NCBI RefSeq assembly: GCF_004403305.1
Contig: NZ_SOHE01000006.1
Span: 1-64,000 of the forward strand
DNA: 64,000 nt
Origin: Cryobacterium frigoriphilum
GTDB lineage: Bacteria > Actinomycetota > Actinomycetes > Actinomycetales > Microbacteriaceae
Direction of reading: 5' to 3'
The number at the start of each line of letters is the position of its first letter. The stretch's first letter is position 1. Below the pieces are notes generated by a model that had not been told where the DNA came from, searched no databases, and saw only the letters and a list, made by a program, of their open reading frames with translations. Below are positions 1 to 8,602 of this stretch, in pieces. The translations under genes and the position numbers were made by a program.

Positions 1-41
1 ACTGCAGGGGGGACCCTGTGGGAGAGTAGGACACCGCCGGA
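1..41 (+). rRNA. rrf: 5S ribosomal RNA, 3' end only
   Basis: The first 41 bases read as the conserved 3' part of an actinobacterial 5S rRNA (CCCTGTGGGAGAGTAGG core, then the closing-stem strand near CCGCCGGA). The rest of the gene, and presumably the 16S-23S part of the operon, lies before the window. A rho-independent terminator follows within 25 nt, as expected for the end of an rRNA operon. Confidence 0.85.
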
Positions 42-62
42 CTTAACTTGAGAAACAACATG

Positions 63-95
63 AAAGGCCACCCCACGGGGTGGCCTTTTTTGGTT
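63..95 (+). terminator. rRNA operon terminator
   Basis: A GGCCACCCC / GGGGTGGCC stem with a two-base loop is followed by a run of six T residues, a classic intrinsic terminator directly after the 5S rRNA. Confidence 0.9.
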
Positions 96-142
96 TAACA
101 ACTGACCGGCGAGGGCGCTCGGGGAGGCGATAGACTTTTGCA

Positions 143-778
143 GTGAACGCCCAACGCCCCTCTTCTGCCACACTGCGTGGACGCTTCGTGCAACTGCAAC
201 GGCTGGGCAGCGCCGCCATGCCCGAACTGTACCGGGCCATCGCCAAGCCCGCCGTCTTCGCCCACGGCTACGGTGGCGGCCCCTCGGCGCTGCGCACCGA
301 TGTCGACCGTTTTACCACCTGGGCAGACACCTACTTTCAGTGGGAAGGCATGCCCTATGCGGTGCGGCTGCTGGGCGGCCCCAACGACGGTGACCTCGTG
401 GGCACCACCACTCTCGGCGACATCGATCTCGCCAACGAGTCGGCCCACCTGGGCTGGACCGCGTACGACCCGCGTGTCTGGGGCACCGCCGTCAACGCCG
501 AAACCAAGCTGCTGCTGCTCGGTGCGGCCTTCGACAACGGCTTTGGTCGAGTGAAGATTCAGGCGGATGCCATCAACGACCGTTCCCGCGCTGCGATCCT
601 CGGCATTGGGGCCACCTTCGAGGGGGTTCACCGCCGTGACCGCCCGCGCGCCGACGGTAGTTGGCGGGACACCGCCGTCTACTCGATCCTGCGCGAGGAG
701 TGGCCGACCGTGCGCGACGGCCTACAGGCGCGCCTTGACGCGTTCCAGGGGCGTTCGGTGTCGTATCGCTCCCGCTAA
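143..778 (+). CDS. GNAT family N-acetyltransferase
   Basis: A 211-residue protein resembling RimJ/RimL-type GNAT acetyltransferases, which move an acetyl group from acetyl-CoA to an amine, often a protein N-terminus or a small molecule. The N-terminal LRGRFVQLQRL strand, the central GTTTLGDIDLANESAHLGW strands and the KLLLLGAAFDNGFGRVKIQAD helix-strand with a later N-DRSRAAILGIGA segment match the acetyl-CoA-binding fold. The GTG start at 143 gives the usual family length, but no strong ribosome binding site is visible close to it. The stop overlaps possible upstream starts of the next gene. Substrate unknown. Confidence 0.8.
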   Translation: MNAQRPSSATLRGRFVQLQRLGSAAMPELYRAIAKPAVFAHGYGGGPSALRTDVDRFTTWADTYFQWEGMPYAVRLLGGPNDGDLVGTTTLGDIDLANESAHLGWTAYDPRVWGTAVNAETKLLLLGAAFDNGFGRVKIQADAINDRSRAAILGIGATFEGVHRRDRPRADGSWRDTAVYSILREEWPTVRDGLQARLDAFQGRSVSYRSR

Positions 779-836
779 CTCGGCGACCGGTACGCAGCGC
801 GGCCCGCAACCCCTGATAGCCCTGCAGTTTCTCGGC

Positions 837-1784
837 ATGGGACTCGTCTGGGGCGCCAGCTTTCTGTTCATGAAGATCGCCCTCGACGGCGTGAGCTTCG
901 GCCAGGTGGCCTGGTCCAGGCTCGTGCTCGGCGGCCTGACCCTCGGACTCATTGTGGCGGTCTCGCGGCCGCGCGTGGCCGGAGGGCCCGTGTTGCCGCG
1001 CGAAGCATCCGTCTGGCTGCATTTTCTGGTCATTGCGGTGACCGGATGCGTGCTGCCGCACCTGCTCTTCGCCTGGGCCGAACAGTACGTGTCGTCGGGG
1101 CTGGCCAGCATCTACAACGCGGTGACGCCGATCATGACCGCGCTCATGGCAACGCTCGCTTTTCGCGTGGAGCGCCTCGCGCGGGTGCAGGTGTTCGGCG
1201 TGCTTGTGGGCATCGTCGGAGTCATAGTCATCATCGCGCCGTGGCAGTACTCGGAGCTGTCCGGCGACCTGTGGGGCCAGCTGGCGTGCCTCGGTGCCGC
1301 GCTCAGCTACGGCTTTACGTTCGGCTACACCCGCCGCTATCTGAGCGGACGGCCGATCGCCGGGGCCACCTTTGCCTTCATGAATATCGGAATTGGCGGG
1401 GCGATCATGCTCGCGCTGACCCCGGTGCTCGCCTGGCAGCCGGTTGAACTGACGGTTCCGATCGTGCTCTGCCTGGTCACCCTCGGGGCTCTCGGTACCG
1501 GGCTCGCCTACATCTGGCACATCAACGTGTTGCGGGCCTGGGGGCCCACCACCACGTCGACGGTCACCTACGTGACGCCCGTCGTCGGCGTCAGCCTCGG
1601 AGTGCTGGTGCTCGCCGAAACGTTCTCCTGGCACGAACCGGCCGGCGCGGCACTCGTGCTCGGCGGCATCCTGCTGACCCAGCGCCGTTCCCGACGCCGG
1701 CTGCGCACAGGCCCGACCGGCACGGCGCCCGGCGGCGATGCATTATCGTCGAAGCATGGCCGTACAGGAAGAGTTGCCCGCTGA
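837..1784 (+). CDS. EamA/DMT family transporter
   Basis: An integral membrane protein of the drug/metabolite transporter superfamily, built of two EamA repeats and about ten membrane segments. The first repeat begins with GLVWGASFLFMKIAL and ends near residue 140; the second begins around LWGQLACLGAALSYG. Substrate cannot be told; family members export amino acids and other metabolites. The start is uncertain: ATG at 837 keeps most of the first membrane helix, but the reading frame upstream (IALQFLG) also looks family-like, so a non-ATG start 25 to 100 nt upstream is possible. The end overlaps the chorismate mutase start, suggesting co-transcription. Confidence 0.8.
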   Translation: MGLVWGASFLFMKIALDGVSFGQVAWSRLVLGGLTLGLIVAVSRPRVAGGPVLPREASVWLHFLVIAVTGCVLPHLLFAWAEQYVSSGLASIYNAVTPIMTALMATLAFRVERLARVQVFGVLVGIVGVIVIIAPWQYSELSGDLWGQLACLGAALSYGFTFGYTRRYLSGRPIAGATFAFMNIGIGGAIMLALTPVLAWQPVELTVPIVLCLVTLGALGTGLAYIWHINVLRAWGPTTTSTVTYVTPVVGVSLGVLVLAETFSWHEPAGAALVLGGILLTQRRSRRRLRTGPTGTAPGGDALSSKHGRTGRVAR

Positions 1785-2094
1785 CGCGGGGCAGGACGCG
1801 ATTGACCAGCTGCACAGCATCCGCGAAAGCATCGACAATATCGATGCCGCGCTGATCCACCTGCTCGCGGAGCGGTTCAAGTTCACCCAGGGTGTCGGCC
1901 GGCTGAAGGCGGCACACGGGCTGCCTCCCGCCGATCCGGCCAGGGAACTGATGCAAATCGAACGGCTGCGCGGCCTGGCCGTCGAGGCCCACCTCGACCC
2001 CGCCTTCGCCGAGAAGTTCTTGAACTTCGTCATCGCCGAGGTCATCCACCACCACGTGCAGATCGCCGGCGGCCAGGCCGCATCCGGCGCCTAA
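1756..2094 (+). CDS. Chorismate mutase, AroQ class
   Basis: A 112-residue all-helical AroQ-type chorismate mutase, converting chorismate to prephenate for phenylalanine and tyrosine synthesis. The first helix IRESIDNIDAALIHLLAERF with its essential Arg, the following K-FTQGVGRLKAAHGLP segment and the C-terminal FLNFVIAEVIHHHV helix match the monofunctional family of about 90 residues; the first 12 to 15 residues are an extra tail. An in-frame ATG at 1738 is possible, but 1756 fits better. It overlaps the transporter gene by 29 nt and is followed after 21 nt by the SDR gene, so the three probably share a transcript. Confidence 0.85.
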   Translation: MAVQEELPADAGQDAIDQLHSIRESIDNIDAALIHLLAERFKFTQGVGRLKAAHGLPPADPARELMQIERLRGLAVEAHLDPAFAEKFLNFVIAEVIHHHVQIAGGQAASGA

Positions 2095-2115
2095 GCGCGG
2101 TAACGAGGGCCGATC

Positions 2116-3024
2116 ATGGGCTGGAATCCGCGGCGGCTGCCCGCGCAGCACGGCAGAACCTTCGTGGTCACCGGTGCCAACGCGGGCCTGGGCTACTTCA
2201 CCAGTGAGCAACTGGCCTCCGCCGGCGCAGACCTCATCCTCGCCTGCCGCAACGAAGCGCGGGCACAGAACGCGGCGACCCGCATTCGGGAACGGGTGCC
2301 AGGGGCATCCGTCTCGACGCTCACGATCGATGTCGCCGACCTGAGGTCGGTTGCCGCAGCAGCAGAGCGGATGCTGGCCCTCCCTCGCCTGGACGGCCTC
2401 ATTCTGAATGCCGGGATCGTGCACCCGCCGACGGACCGCAGCGTGAGCCTCGACGGCAACGAACTCGTCTTCGCCACGAACTACCTCGGCCATGCGGCTC
2501 TGGTTGACGCGGTGCTGCCGGTGCTCGACCGCACGCCGGGCAGCCGGATCGTGTCGCTCGGCTCGTTGATCTCTCGGATGATGGACTCGTCCCTCGATGA
2601 CTTGCAGCTCGAGACGACGTACAGCGGCTGGAAGGCGTACGCGCAGTCCAAGATCGCGTCTCAGGTGCTGGGTTTCGATCTGGATCGCCGGCTGCGGTCG
2701 CGCGGCTCACAGGTGCGTTCGCTCGTCGCGCATCCCGGATACTCCATTTCGGGGCTGACCCCGCGCATTCGTGGCGTGAACGACGTGACCGGGGGCAAAC
2801 GAGTGATCGACGGGCTGCAGCGGGTGCTCGGCGCGCAGGGCAAGCATCAGGGGGCGTACTCGGTTGTGCGGGCCGCGCTCGATGAATCCCTGCCCGGCGG
2901 GGCCTATGTGGGACCTCGTTTTCTGGTGCGGGGCGCTCCGATACGGCAGCCCGCCACCCGTACCTCGCGCGACCCCGGCATTGCCGCGCTTTTGAGGGAA
3001 CGCACCGAGACGCTGCTCGCCTAG
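2116..3024 (+). CDS. SDR family NAD(P)-dependent oxidoreductase
   Basis: A 302-residue short-chain dehydrogenase with an N-terminal Rossmann fold. The cofactor loop TGANAGLG lies at about residues 18-25, the NAG motif near residue 98 (LILNAGIVHPP) and the YAQSK active-site Tyr/Lys near residue 178. It resembles the retinol dehydrogenase/WW-domain-oxidoreductase-like group common in actinobacteria (NYLGHAALV, a long insertion before the YxxxK). Substrate unknown. It closes the run of plus-strand genes that begins with the acetyltransferase and is convergent with the next gene across an inverted repeat. Confidence 0.8.
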   Translation: MGWNPRRLPAQHGRTFVVTGANAGLGYFTSEQLASAGADLILACRNEARAQNAATRIRERVPGASVSTLTIDVADLRSVAAAAERMLALPRLDGLILNAGIVHPPTDRSVSLDGNELVFATNYLGHAALVDAVLPVLDRTPGSRIVSLGSLISRMMDSSLDDLQLETTYSGWKAYAQSKIASQVLGFDLDRRLRSRGSQVRSLVAHPGYSISGLTPRIRGVNDVTGGKRVIDGLQRVLGAQGKHQGAYSVVRAALDESLPGGAYVGPRFLVRGAPIRQPATRTSRDPGIAALLRERTETLLA

Positions 3025-3048
3025 CCCCGTGTCGCCCCGCCCCGTGTT

Positions 3049-3109
3049 CGCGAAAGCGGGTGAGCCGTCGGTATGGCTGTCTCAGACCGCCAACTCACCC
3101 GCTCTCGCG
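3049..3109. repeat. Inverted-repeat family 1, copy 1
   Basis: Arms of about 22 bp: CGCGAAAGCGGGTGAG then CCGTCG on the left (3049-3070), mirrored by CGCCAACTCACCCGCTCTCGCG on the right (3088-3109), with an 17-nt centre. It lies between convergent genes and its right arm supplies the last codons and the stop of the minus-strand gene. Related copies lie at 4096-4158, 11326-11388 and 45316-45377. It could act as a bidirectional terminator. Confidence 0.75.
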
Positions 3110-4075
3110 GGGTGGGGCGCACTGGTCGGGACGCCAGCCGGCGGCTCGGAGAGCGGTTTCGACCCGGCGCACGATGACGGGCGAGGAGTAGGACTTGTTG
3201 ATGCGCAGCACCCGCCAGCGCTCCTCGATGATGGCGTCGAGACCGTTTACGTCGCTGTTGTACTGGCTCTCGTTGGTACGATGCTGGCCGTCGTCATACT
3301 CCACGAGCACTCGAAAATCACGATAGACGAGGTCGCCGTGGGCGATGCAGACCCCCCAGCCGTCGGTGATCTCGCCGTTCACCTCGGGTTCCGGCAACCC
3401 CGCCCGCACGAGCAGGAGGCGCACGTCGGTCTCTGTGGGCGAATCGACGCCCGGGCGAATCCACAGCAGGGCCTGCCGCAGTGCCTTGGCGCCGCGCTTG
3501 CCCGCGTACCGAACGGCGCCCGCCCTGAGGCCGGCGAGGGTCGCGAATGGATTCTTGCGGCGCACGAGCGCATCGCCGACCCGAATGAGATCGTCGAGGC
3601 TCAGCACGGTGGCGAGCTGACACCAGGTATCGACCGGGCTGCTCACCCGCAGGCCATAGGCATCGACCACCCGCACCGTTCCTCGCTTCACGTGGTGGCC
3701 GATGACTCCCGTGCTGCCGTGGCGCACCGCGGGAGTCTCGGTCGACACGTGCAGGGTCATGGACCGCTGTAGATGGGCCGGCAGGGGAAGGCCGTAGATC
3801 AGCGCCGCCGTGACGTGGCTGTAGAAGTGGTCGGGCGACATCCGCAGCGCGTAGGCCAGAACGAGCGATTCGGCAGAGACCAGGGTGCGCGGCGCGGCAT
3901 AGATGCCGCGGAACGGGCTGTCGAGGTCGGAGCGGCGCAGCCGTCCGGGGCGTAGACCGGCCGCGGCGGCCTCGGCGGAGGTGAAGGCTCGCCCGGCGAT
4001 CCCCGGTGGTAGCTGCGCGGCCCGTTTCATGCACTGATGATGCAGCGATTCGGGCAGCCCCGCAGACTTCTGCAC
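3095..4075 (-). CDS. DUF559-like protein, PD-(D/E)XK nuclease fold
   Basis: A 326-residue protein of a type abundant in Microbacteriaceae. The N-terminal ~130 residues include a winged-helix-like AFTSAEAAAAGLRPGRLRRSDL segment reminiscent of AbiEi-type antitoxin regulators. The C-terminal ~100 residues carry a Vsr/DUF559-like nuclease core: an E in SPTETDVRLLLVRAGLP, the strand DLVYRDFRVLVEYDDGQHR with Glu and Asp, and the trailing ERWRVLRINKSY. These give the acidic residues expected of a PD-(D/E)XK site; activity is not proven. No toxin or methylase partner is adjacent. Start is GTG at 4075; an ATG at 4030 is a good alternative. The last residues (RESG) come from a repeat arm. Confidence 0.65.
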   Translation of the reverse strand: MQKSAGLPESLHHQCMKRAAQLPPGIAGRAFTSAEAAAAGLRPGRLRRSDLDSPFRGIYAAPRTLVSAESLVLAYALRMSPDHFYSHVTAALIYGLPLPAHLQRSMTLHVSTETPAVRHGSTGVIGHHVKRGTVRVVDAYGLRVSSPVDTWCQLATVLSLDDLIRVGDALVRRKNPFATLAGLRAGAVRYAGKRGAKALRQALLWIRPGVDSPTETDVRLLLVRAGLPEPEVNGEITDGWGVCIAHGDLVYRDFRVLVEYDDGQHRTNESQYNSDVNGLDAIIEERWRVLRINKSYSSPVIVRRVETALRAAGWRPDQCAPPRESG

Positions 4076-4095
4076 AGGTTTAGCACCGCATCGCG

Positions 4096-4158
4096 CCGCG
4101 AGAGCGGGTGAAACGTCGGTTAGACGGTGTCTAAGCGACGAATCGCCCGCTCTCGTGG
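4096..4158. repeat. Inverted-repeat family 1, copy 2
   Basis: Left arm CCGCGAGAGCGGGTGAAACG then TCGG (4096-4119) and right arm CGACGAATCGCCCGCTCTCG then TGG (4136-4158). It sits between two minus-strand genes, upstream of the nuclease-like gene and downstream of purL, so it may end purL transcription. Confidence 0.75.
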
Positions 4159-4182
4159 GAGGGGGAGCGTGAGCTGCGCGGG

Positions 4183-6489
4183 CTAGGCGAAGGCGGCCGG
4201 CAGGGTCGAGCGGTGTCGCGACTGCAGGTCGGCCAGAGTGACCGAGAACACGTCCTGAATCTCGAGGGCGTGCAGGGTGGCATCCGTCACGCCGATGCGC
4301 AGCACCGGGTACTCGCGACCCTTGCAGAGGCCGAGGAACTTCACGTCGTCTTCGCGCGGCACGCTCACGATGACGCGGCCGGCCGATTCGCTGAACAGGG
4401 CGACGGATGCGTCCACGCCGTCACGCTCGCAGATCTCGCTCAGCCAGACCCGCGCGCCGACACCGAAGCGCATGACGGCTTCGGCGAGGGCCTGGGCGAG
4501 CCCGCCCTCGCTGAGGTCGTGGGCGCTGTCGACGAGGGCTTCCTTCGACGCGGCGTGCAGCAGACCGCCGAGGGCGACCTCACGCTTGAGGTCGACGGCC
4601 GGCGGGCGGCCGCCGAGGTGGTCGTGCACGACGCCGGCCCAGGCCGAACCGTCGAGCTCTTCGGCGGTGGTGCCGAGCAGGTAGATGTTGTGTCCGTCGT
4701 CCTGCCAGCCGCTCGGGGTGCGGCGGCCGACGTCGTCGATCACGCCGAGCACGGCCACGACCGGGGTCGGGTGAATAGGCTGGGTGCCGGTCTGGTTGTA
4801 GAACGACACGTTGCCGCCGGTGACCGGGATTTCCATTTCGAGGCATCCGTCGGCGAGGGCGGTGACGGCCTCACGGAACTGCCACATGACCTCGGGGTTC
4901 TCGGGGGAGCCGAAGTTGAGGCAGTCGCTGATGCCGACCGGCACCGCGCCGGTCGCGGCCACGTTGCGGTAGGCCTCGGCGAGGGCGAGCTGGGCGCCGA
5001 CGTAGGGGTCGAGCTGGCAGTAACGGCCGTTGGCGTCGGTCGCGATCGCGAAGCCGAGGCCGGACTCTTCGTCGACACGGATCATGCCGCCGTCGTCGGG
5101 AAAGGCGAGGGCCGTGTTGCCGCCGACGTAGTGGTCGTACTGGTCGGTGATCCAGCTCGGGTCGGCGAGGTTCGGCGAGCCGAGCAGGTCGAGGAACTGG
5201 GCGCGCAGGGTGTCGCCGTCGAGCGCGCGGGGGAGTACGGAGGCGGTGTCGGCCTGCAGGGCGTCGATCCAGGTCGGGTAGGCGACCGGGCGCTCGTAGA
5301 CCGGGCCGTCGATCGCGACGGTGCGCGGGTCGACGTTGACGATCTCTTCGCCGTTCCAGTCGATGATGAGGCGACCGGAGTCGGTGACCTCGCCGAGTAC
5401 GCTCGTCTCCACGTCCCACTTGTCGGTGACCGCGAGGAAGCCCGCGAGCTTCTCGGGGGTGACGACCGCCATCATCCGCTCCTGGCTTTCGCTCATCAGG
5501 ATTTCTTCGGCCGTAAGGGTCGGGTCGCGCAGCAGCACGTTTTCGAGCTGGATGTACATGCCGCCGTCGCCGTTCGACGCCAGTTCGCTCGTCGCGCAGC
5601 TGATGCCGGCCGCGCCGAGGTCCTGGATGCCCTCGACGAGCTTGCCCTGGAACAGTTCGAGGCAGCACTCGATGAGCACCTTCTCGGCGAAGGGGTCGCC
5701 GACCTGCACGGCGGGACGCTTGGTGGGGCCGCCGGCGCTGAAGGTGTCGGAGGCGAGAATCGAGGCGCCGCCGATGCCGTCGCCGCCGGTGCGGGCGCCG
5801 AACAGCACGACCTTGTTGCCCACGCCGCGGGCGTTGGCCAGGTGCAGGTCTTCGTGGCGCATGACGCCTACCGAGAGAGCGTTGACGAGGGGGTTGCCCT
5901 GGTACACGGCGTCGAAGTAGGTCTCGCCGCCGATGTTGGGCAGGCCGAGGCAGTTGCCGTAGAAGCTGATGCCGCTGACGGCGCCGTGCACGACGCGGGC
6001 GGTGTCGGGGTCGTTGATGTCGCCGAAGCGCAGGGCGTCCATGACGGCGACCGGGCGGGCGCCCATCGAGATGATGTCGCGCACGATGCCGCCGACGCCG
6101 GTCGCGGCACCCTGGAACGGTTCGATGTAGGAGGGGTGGTTGTGCGATTCGATCTTGAAGGTGACGGCCCAGCCCTCACCGACGTCGAGCACGCCGGCGT
6201 TCTCGCCCATGCCGACCATGAGGTTCTTCTTCATGGCGGGGGTGATCTTGTCGCCGAACTGGCGCAGGTACATCTTCGAGCTCTTGTAGGAGCAGTGCTC
6301 GCTCCACATGACGGAGTACATGGCGAGCTCGCCGCTGGTGGGGCGGCGGCCCAGAATCTCGCGGATCTGCGCGTACTCATCGGCCTTGAGCCCGAGAGCG
6401 CCGTAGGGCTGCTCTTTCTCGGGCGTCGCGGCGGCATTCGAGACGGTGTCCGCGATGCCGCGGGAGGGTGTGGTGGAAACAGCGGTCAC
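4183..6489 (-). CDS. purL: Phosphoribosylformylglycinamidine synthase subunit PurL
   Basis: Small-type PurL, 768 residues, the ATP-dependent synthase subunit that converts FGAR to FGAM with ammonia passed from PurQ, in a complex with PurS. Signature blocks are present: [33 protein letters not shown]-, [28 protein letters not shown], and in the C-terminal half a second PurM-like domain ([38 protein letters not shown]). The GTG start at 6489 is chosen because GGGAG lies 8 nt upstream and the length equals the family norm. purQ and purS are 22 kb away, so the complex is encoded at split loci. Cytoplasmic. Confidence 0.96.
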   Translation of the reverse strand: MTAVSTTPSRGIADTVSNAAATPEKEQPYGALGLKADEYAQIREILGRRPTSGELAMYSVMWSEHCSYKSSKMYLRQFGDKITPAMKKNLMVGMGENAGVLDVGEGWAVTFKIESHNHPSYIEPFQGAATGVGGIVRDIISMGARPVAVMDALRFGDINDPDTARVVHGAVSGISFYGNCLGLPNIGGETYFDAVYQGNPLVNALSVGVMRHEDLHLANARGVGNKVVLFGARTGGDGIGGASILASDTFSAGGPTKRPAVQVGDPFAEKVLIECCLELFQGKLVEGIQDLGAAGISCATSELASNGDGGMYIQLENVLLRDPTLTAEEILMSESQERMMAVVTPEKLAGFLAVTDKWDVETSVLGEVTDSGRLIIDWNGEEIVNVDPRTVAIDGPVYERPVAYPTWIDALQADTASVLPRALDGDTLRAQFLDLLGSPNLADPSWITDQYDHYVGGNTALAFPDDGGMIRVDEESGLGFAIATDANGRYCQLDPYVGAQLALAEAYRNVAATGAVPVGISDCLNFGSPENPEVMWQFREAVTALADGCLEMEIPVTGGNVSFYNQTGTQPIHPTPVVAVLGVIDDVGRRTPSGWQDDGHNIYLLGTTAEELDGSAWAGVVHDHLGGRPPAVDLKREVALGGLLHAASKEALVDSAHDLSEGGLAQALAEAVMRFGVGARVWLSEICERDGVDASVALFSESAGRVIVSVPREDDVKFLGLCKGREYPVLRIGVTDATLHALEIQDVFSVTLADLQSRHRSTLPAAFA

Positions 6490-6589
6490 GTGGCGTTCTC
6501 CCGAGGTATAGCGGATGCTTGACCCGCCCAGTCTACCTGTCACCCCTCCCTCGTCCGGTGGTCTGCCCCGGCTCCGGCTGGTGCCGGGG

Positions 6590-6680
6590 GCGAATTCAGG
6601 AAATCGGAGGGGGCCGCCCCGGAACTGCCGCACTGGTTCGTGGCCGCGGCGCGCGGCGGTCGAGGATTTCCTGAATTCGC
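6590..6680. repeat. Long-spaced perfect inverted repeat
   Basis: GCGAATTCAGGAAATC (6590-6605) is mirrored exactly by GATTTCCTGAATTCGC (6665-6680) across 59 GC-rich bases. It lies between purL (start) and the acyl-CoA ligase (stop), both minus strand. Directly after it are tandem GGCCATCCGGCCACCC units (about 6687-6712). No coding frame is credible between 6490 and 6766. Function unknown. Confidence 0.7.
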
Positions 6681-6766
6681 CACCCGGCCATCCGGCCACC
6701 CGGCCATCCGGCGGCCCGGGGACCCGGCTGGGCGGCCAGGAGGGGAGCCGACTCTGCGCGCGCGGG

Positions 6767-8371
6767 TCAGGAACTGAGCGTATCCCGGGCGCGCAGGTCC
6801 TTGCGCAGGATCTTGCCCGAGGCCGACTTGGGGATGGCGTCGATGAACTCGACGACGCGCACCTTCTTGTGCGGTGCGACCCGTTCGGCGACCCAGGCGA
6901 TGACGACCTCGGCGGTGATGCCGGCATCCGTCACCGCCACGATGTAGGCCTTCGGAATCTCCTGGCCGTCGTCGTCGTTGACTCCGATGACGGCGGCATC
7001 GTTGACGTGCGGATGGGTGAGCAGCAGCGCTTCGAGTTCGGCCGGCGCGATCTGGTAGCCCTTGTACTTGATGAGCTCCTTGCTGCGGTCGACGATCTTC
7101 ACCACGCCCGCGGCGCTGACCGTCGCCACGTCGCCGGTGTGCAGAAAGCCGTCGGAATCGATGGTCTCGCGGGTGGCCTCGTCGTTGTTCAGATAGCCGA
7201 GCATCACGTTCGGGCCGCGCACCAGCAGCTCGCCCGGGTCGCTGACACCCGTTTTCGGCAGGGGGATCTCTGCCCCGGTGTCGAGGGACACGAGCTTACA
7301 TTCCATATTCGGAATGGTCACTCCCACGGAATCTCGGGAGATTTCGGGGGCATCGCGGGGAATCAGGTGCGAGACCGGGCTCGCCTCGGTCATGCCATAG
7401 CCCTGCAGCATGCGACAGCCGAGGCGTTCGGCGACGGCCGCGGCGAGGGCTCCATCGAGGGGAGCCGCGCCCGAGAGGATGGTGTGCACGCTCGAGAGGT
7501 CATAGTCGGCCACGAGCGGATGCTTCGCGAGGGCCACAGCGACCGGTGGCGCGATGAAGACGTAGGAGCAGCGTTCGTCCTGAATGATGCGCAGAAACTC
7601 GGTCAGGTCGAACTTCGCCATGGTCACGAGGCTCGCGCGCTGCTTGAAGGCGAGGTTGAGCAACACGGTCATGCCGTAGATATGAAAAAACGGCAGCAGG
7701 GCGAGCACACGGTCGTCGGGCACGACGTTGATCAGGCCGCGGGCCTGCTGCACGTTGGCGACGAGGTTGCGGTGGCTGAGCATGACGCCCTTGGGTCGCC
7801 CGGTAGTGCCCGAGGAATACGGCAGCACCGCGACATGCGTCGCCGGGTCGATCGAGGGCGCGTCGACGAGCGGCTCCGCGAGCAACAGGTCGGCGAGCGA
7901 CGGATGCCCGACGGCCCCGTCGAGCACGATCAGGTGGGTGTCGTCGAAACCCACCGTCTGGGCGGCCTCGCGGGCTCCGGCCAGCAGCGGCGACACGGTC
8001 ACCAGCCAGGTGGCGCCGGCATCGGCGAGCTGGCGCTGGATTTCACCGGCCGTGTAGAGGGAGTTGATGGTCGTGACGGTGATACCGGCGCGCAGCAGGC
8101 CGTGGAAGACGCTCGTGAAGGCCGGAATGTTCGGGCACAGCAGGGCCACGACGGTACCGGGGCCGGCTCCGTGGGCGGCGAAGGCGCCCGCGACGCGGTT
8201 GATCTGGTCGACCAGGGTTCCGTAGGTCATGGCCGCGCCGGTGGCGCCGTCGACGACCGCGACCCGGTCGAGGTCCGACGGGCCGGTGTCTGATGTGAGC
8301 AGGTCGCCGAAGAGGTAGTCGTAAATGCTGACGTCGGGAATGTCGACGGGGGGATACGGGCTGGTGAACAC
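6767..8371 (-). CDS. AMP-dependent acyl-CoA synthetase (4-coumarate-CoA ligase-like)
   Basis: A 534-residue member of the ANL adenylating enzymes, activating a carboxylic acid to an acyl-AMP and then an acyl-CoA. The P-loop-like motif [18 protein letters not shown] (around residue 175), YGMTEASP, the HTGDVATV aspartate and the C-terminal [14 protein letters not shown] with the catalytic Lys are all intact. The overall pattern ([21 protein letters not shown] start, [14 protein letters not shown]) is closest to plant-type 4-coumarate-CoA ligases; the real substrate may be an aryl or medium-chain acid. GTG at 8371 follows a strong AAAGGAG five nt upstream. Divergent from the FAD oxidoreductase unit. 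Confidence 0.88.
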   Translation of the reverse strand: MFTSPYPPVDIPDVSIYDYLFGDLLTSDTGPSDLDRVAVVDGATGAAMTYGTLVDQINRVAGAFAAHGAGPGTVVALLCPNIPAFTSVFHGLLRAGITVTTINSLYTAGEIQRQLADAGATWLVTVSPLLAGAREAAQTVGFDDTHLIVLDGAVGHPSLADLLLAEPLVDAPSIDPATHVAVLPYSSGTTGRPKGVMLSHRNLVANVQQARGLINVVPDDRVLALLPFFHIYGMTVLLNLAFKQRASLVTMAKFDLTEFLRIIQDERCSYVFIAPPVAVALAKHPLVADYDLSSVHTILSGAAPLDGALAAAVAERLGCRMLQGYGMTEASPVSHLIPRDAPEISRDSVGVTIPNMECKLVSLDTGAEIPLPKTGVSDPGELLVRGPNVMLGYLNNDEATRETIDSDGFLHTGDVATVSAAGVVKIVDRSKELIKYKGYQIAPAELEALLLTHPHVNDAAVIGVNDDDGQEIPKAYIVAVTDAGITAEVVIAWVAERVAPHKKVRVVEFIDAIPKSASGKILRKDLRARDTLSS

Positions 8372-8394
8372 GCAAAATCTCCTTTGATTTCGGT

Positions 8395-8410
8395 CACGCT
8401 TCGGGGCGTG
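8395..8410. promoter_or_regulatory. Small hairpin in ligase leader
   Basis: CACGC-TTCGGG-GCGTG forms a five-bp stem about 24 nt before the ligase start, inside the probable leader of that gene. It could merely stabilise the leader. Confidence 0.3.
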
Positions 8411-8424
8411 AGCACACACTACCC

Positions 8425-8440
8425 GACGGTCCTGACCGTC
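8425..8440. promoter_or_regulatory. Palindromic operator candidate in divergent promoter region
   Basis: GACGGTC-CT-GACCGTC is a perfect 7-2-7 palindrome. On the minus strand it lies just before a TAGTGT that could be the ligase -10, placing it between -35 and -10, where a repressor would block transcription. No regulator gene is adjacent, so the cognate protein is unknown. Confidence 0.4.
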
Positions 8441-8602
8441 ACAGCAGCTTCGGTGTTTACCCGCAGTACACCCGAAGGGGGGCTCTCGTTCCCGCCGGGC
8501 CCCTACCCTGATAGGCGTCCGCGTCCACGACCGGGCACAACGAAAGGTCGTTACCGTGCAGGTCATTGACACCCGTGGCCCGTGCAGGCGCCGGGCGCTC
8601 CG

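Noticed and set aside
3095-4075. Toxin-antitoxin or abortive-infection system
   Set aside because: The N-terminal region is AbiEi-like, but no AbiEii or other toxin gene is adjacent and the gene stands alone.
4213-6522. A long open frame opposite purL (about 770 codons)
   Set aside because: It mirrors the codon-phase of purL exactly, has Val/Gly/Ala/Glu-rich composition with no domain, and purL itself is unmistakable. A high-GC shadow.
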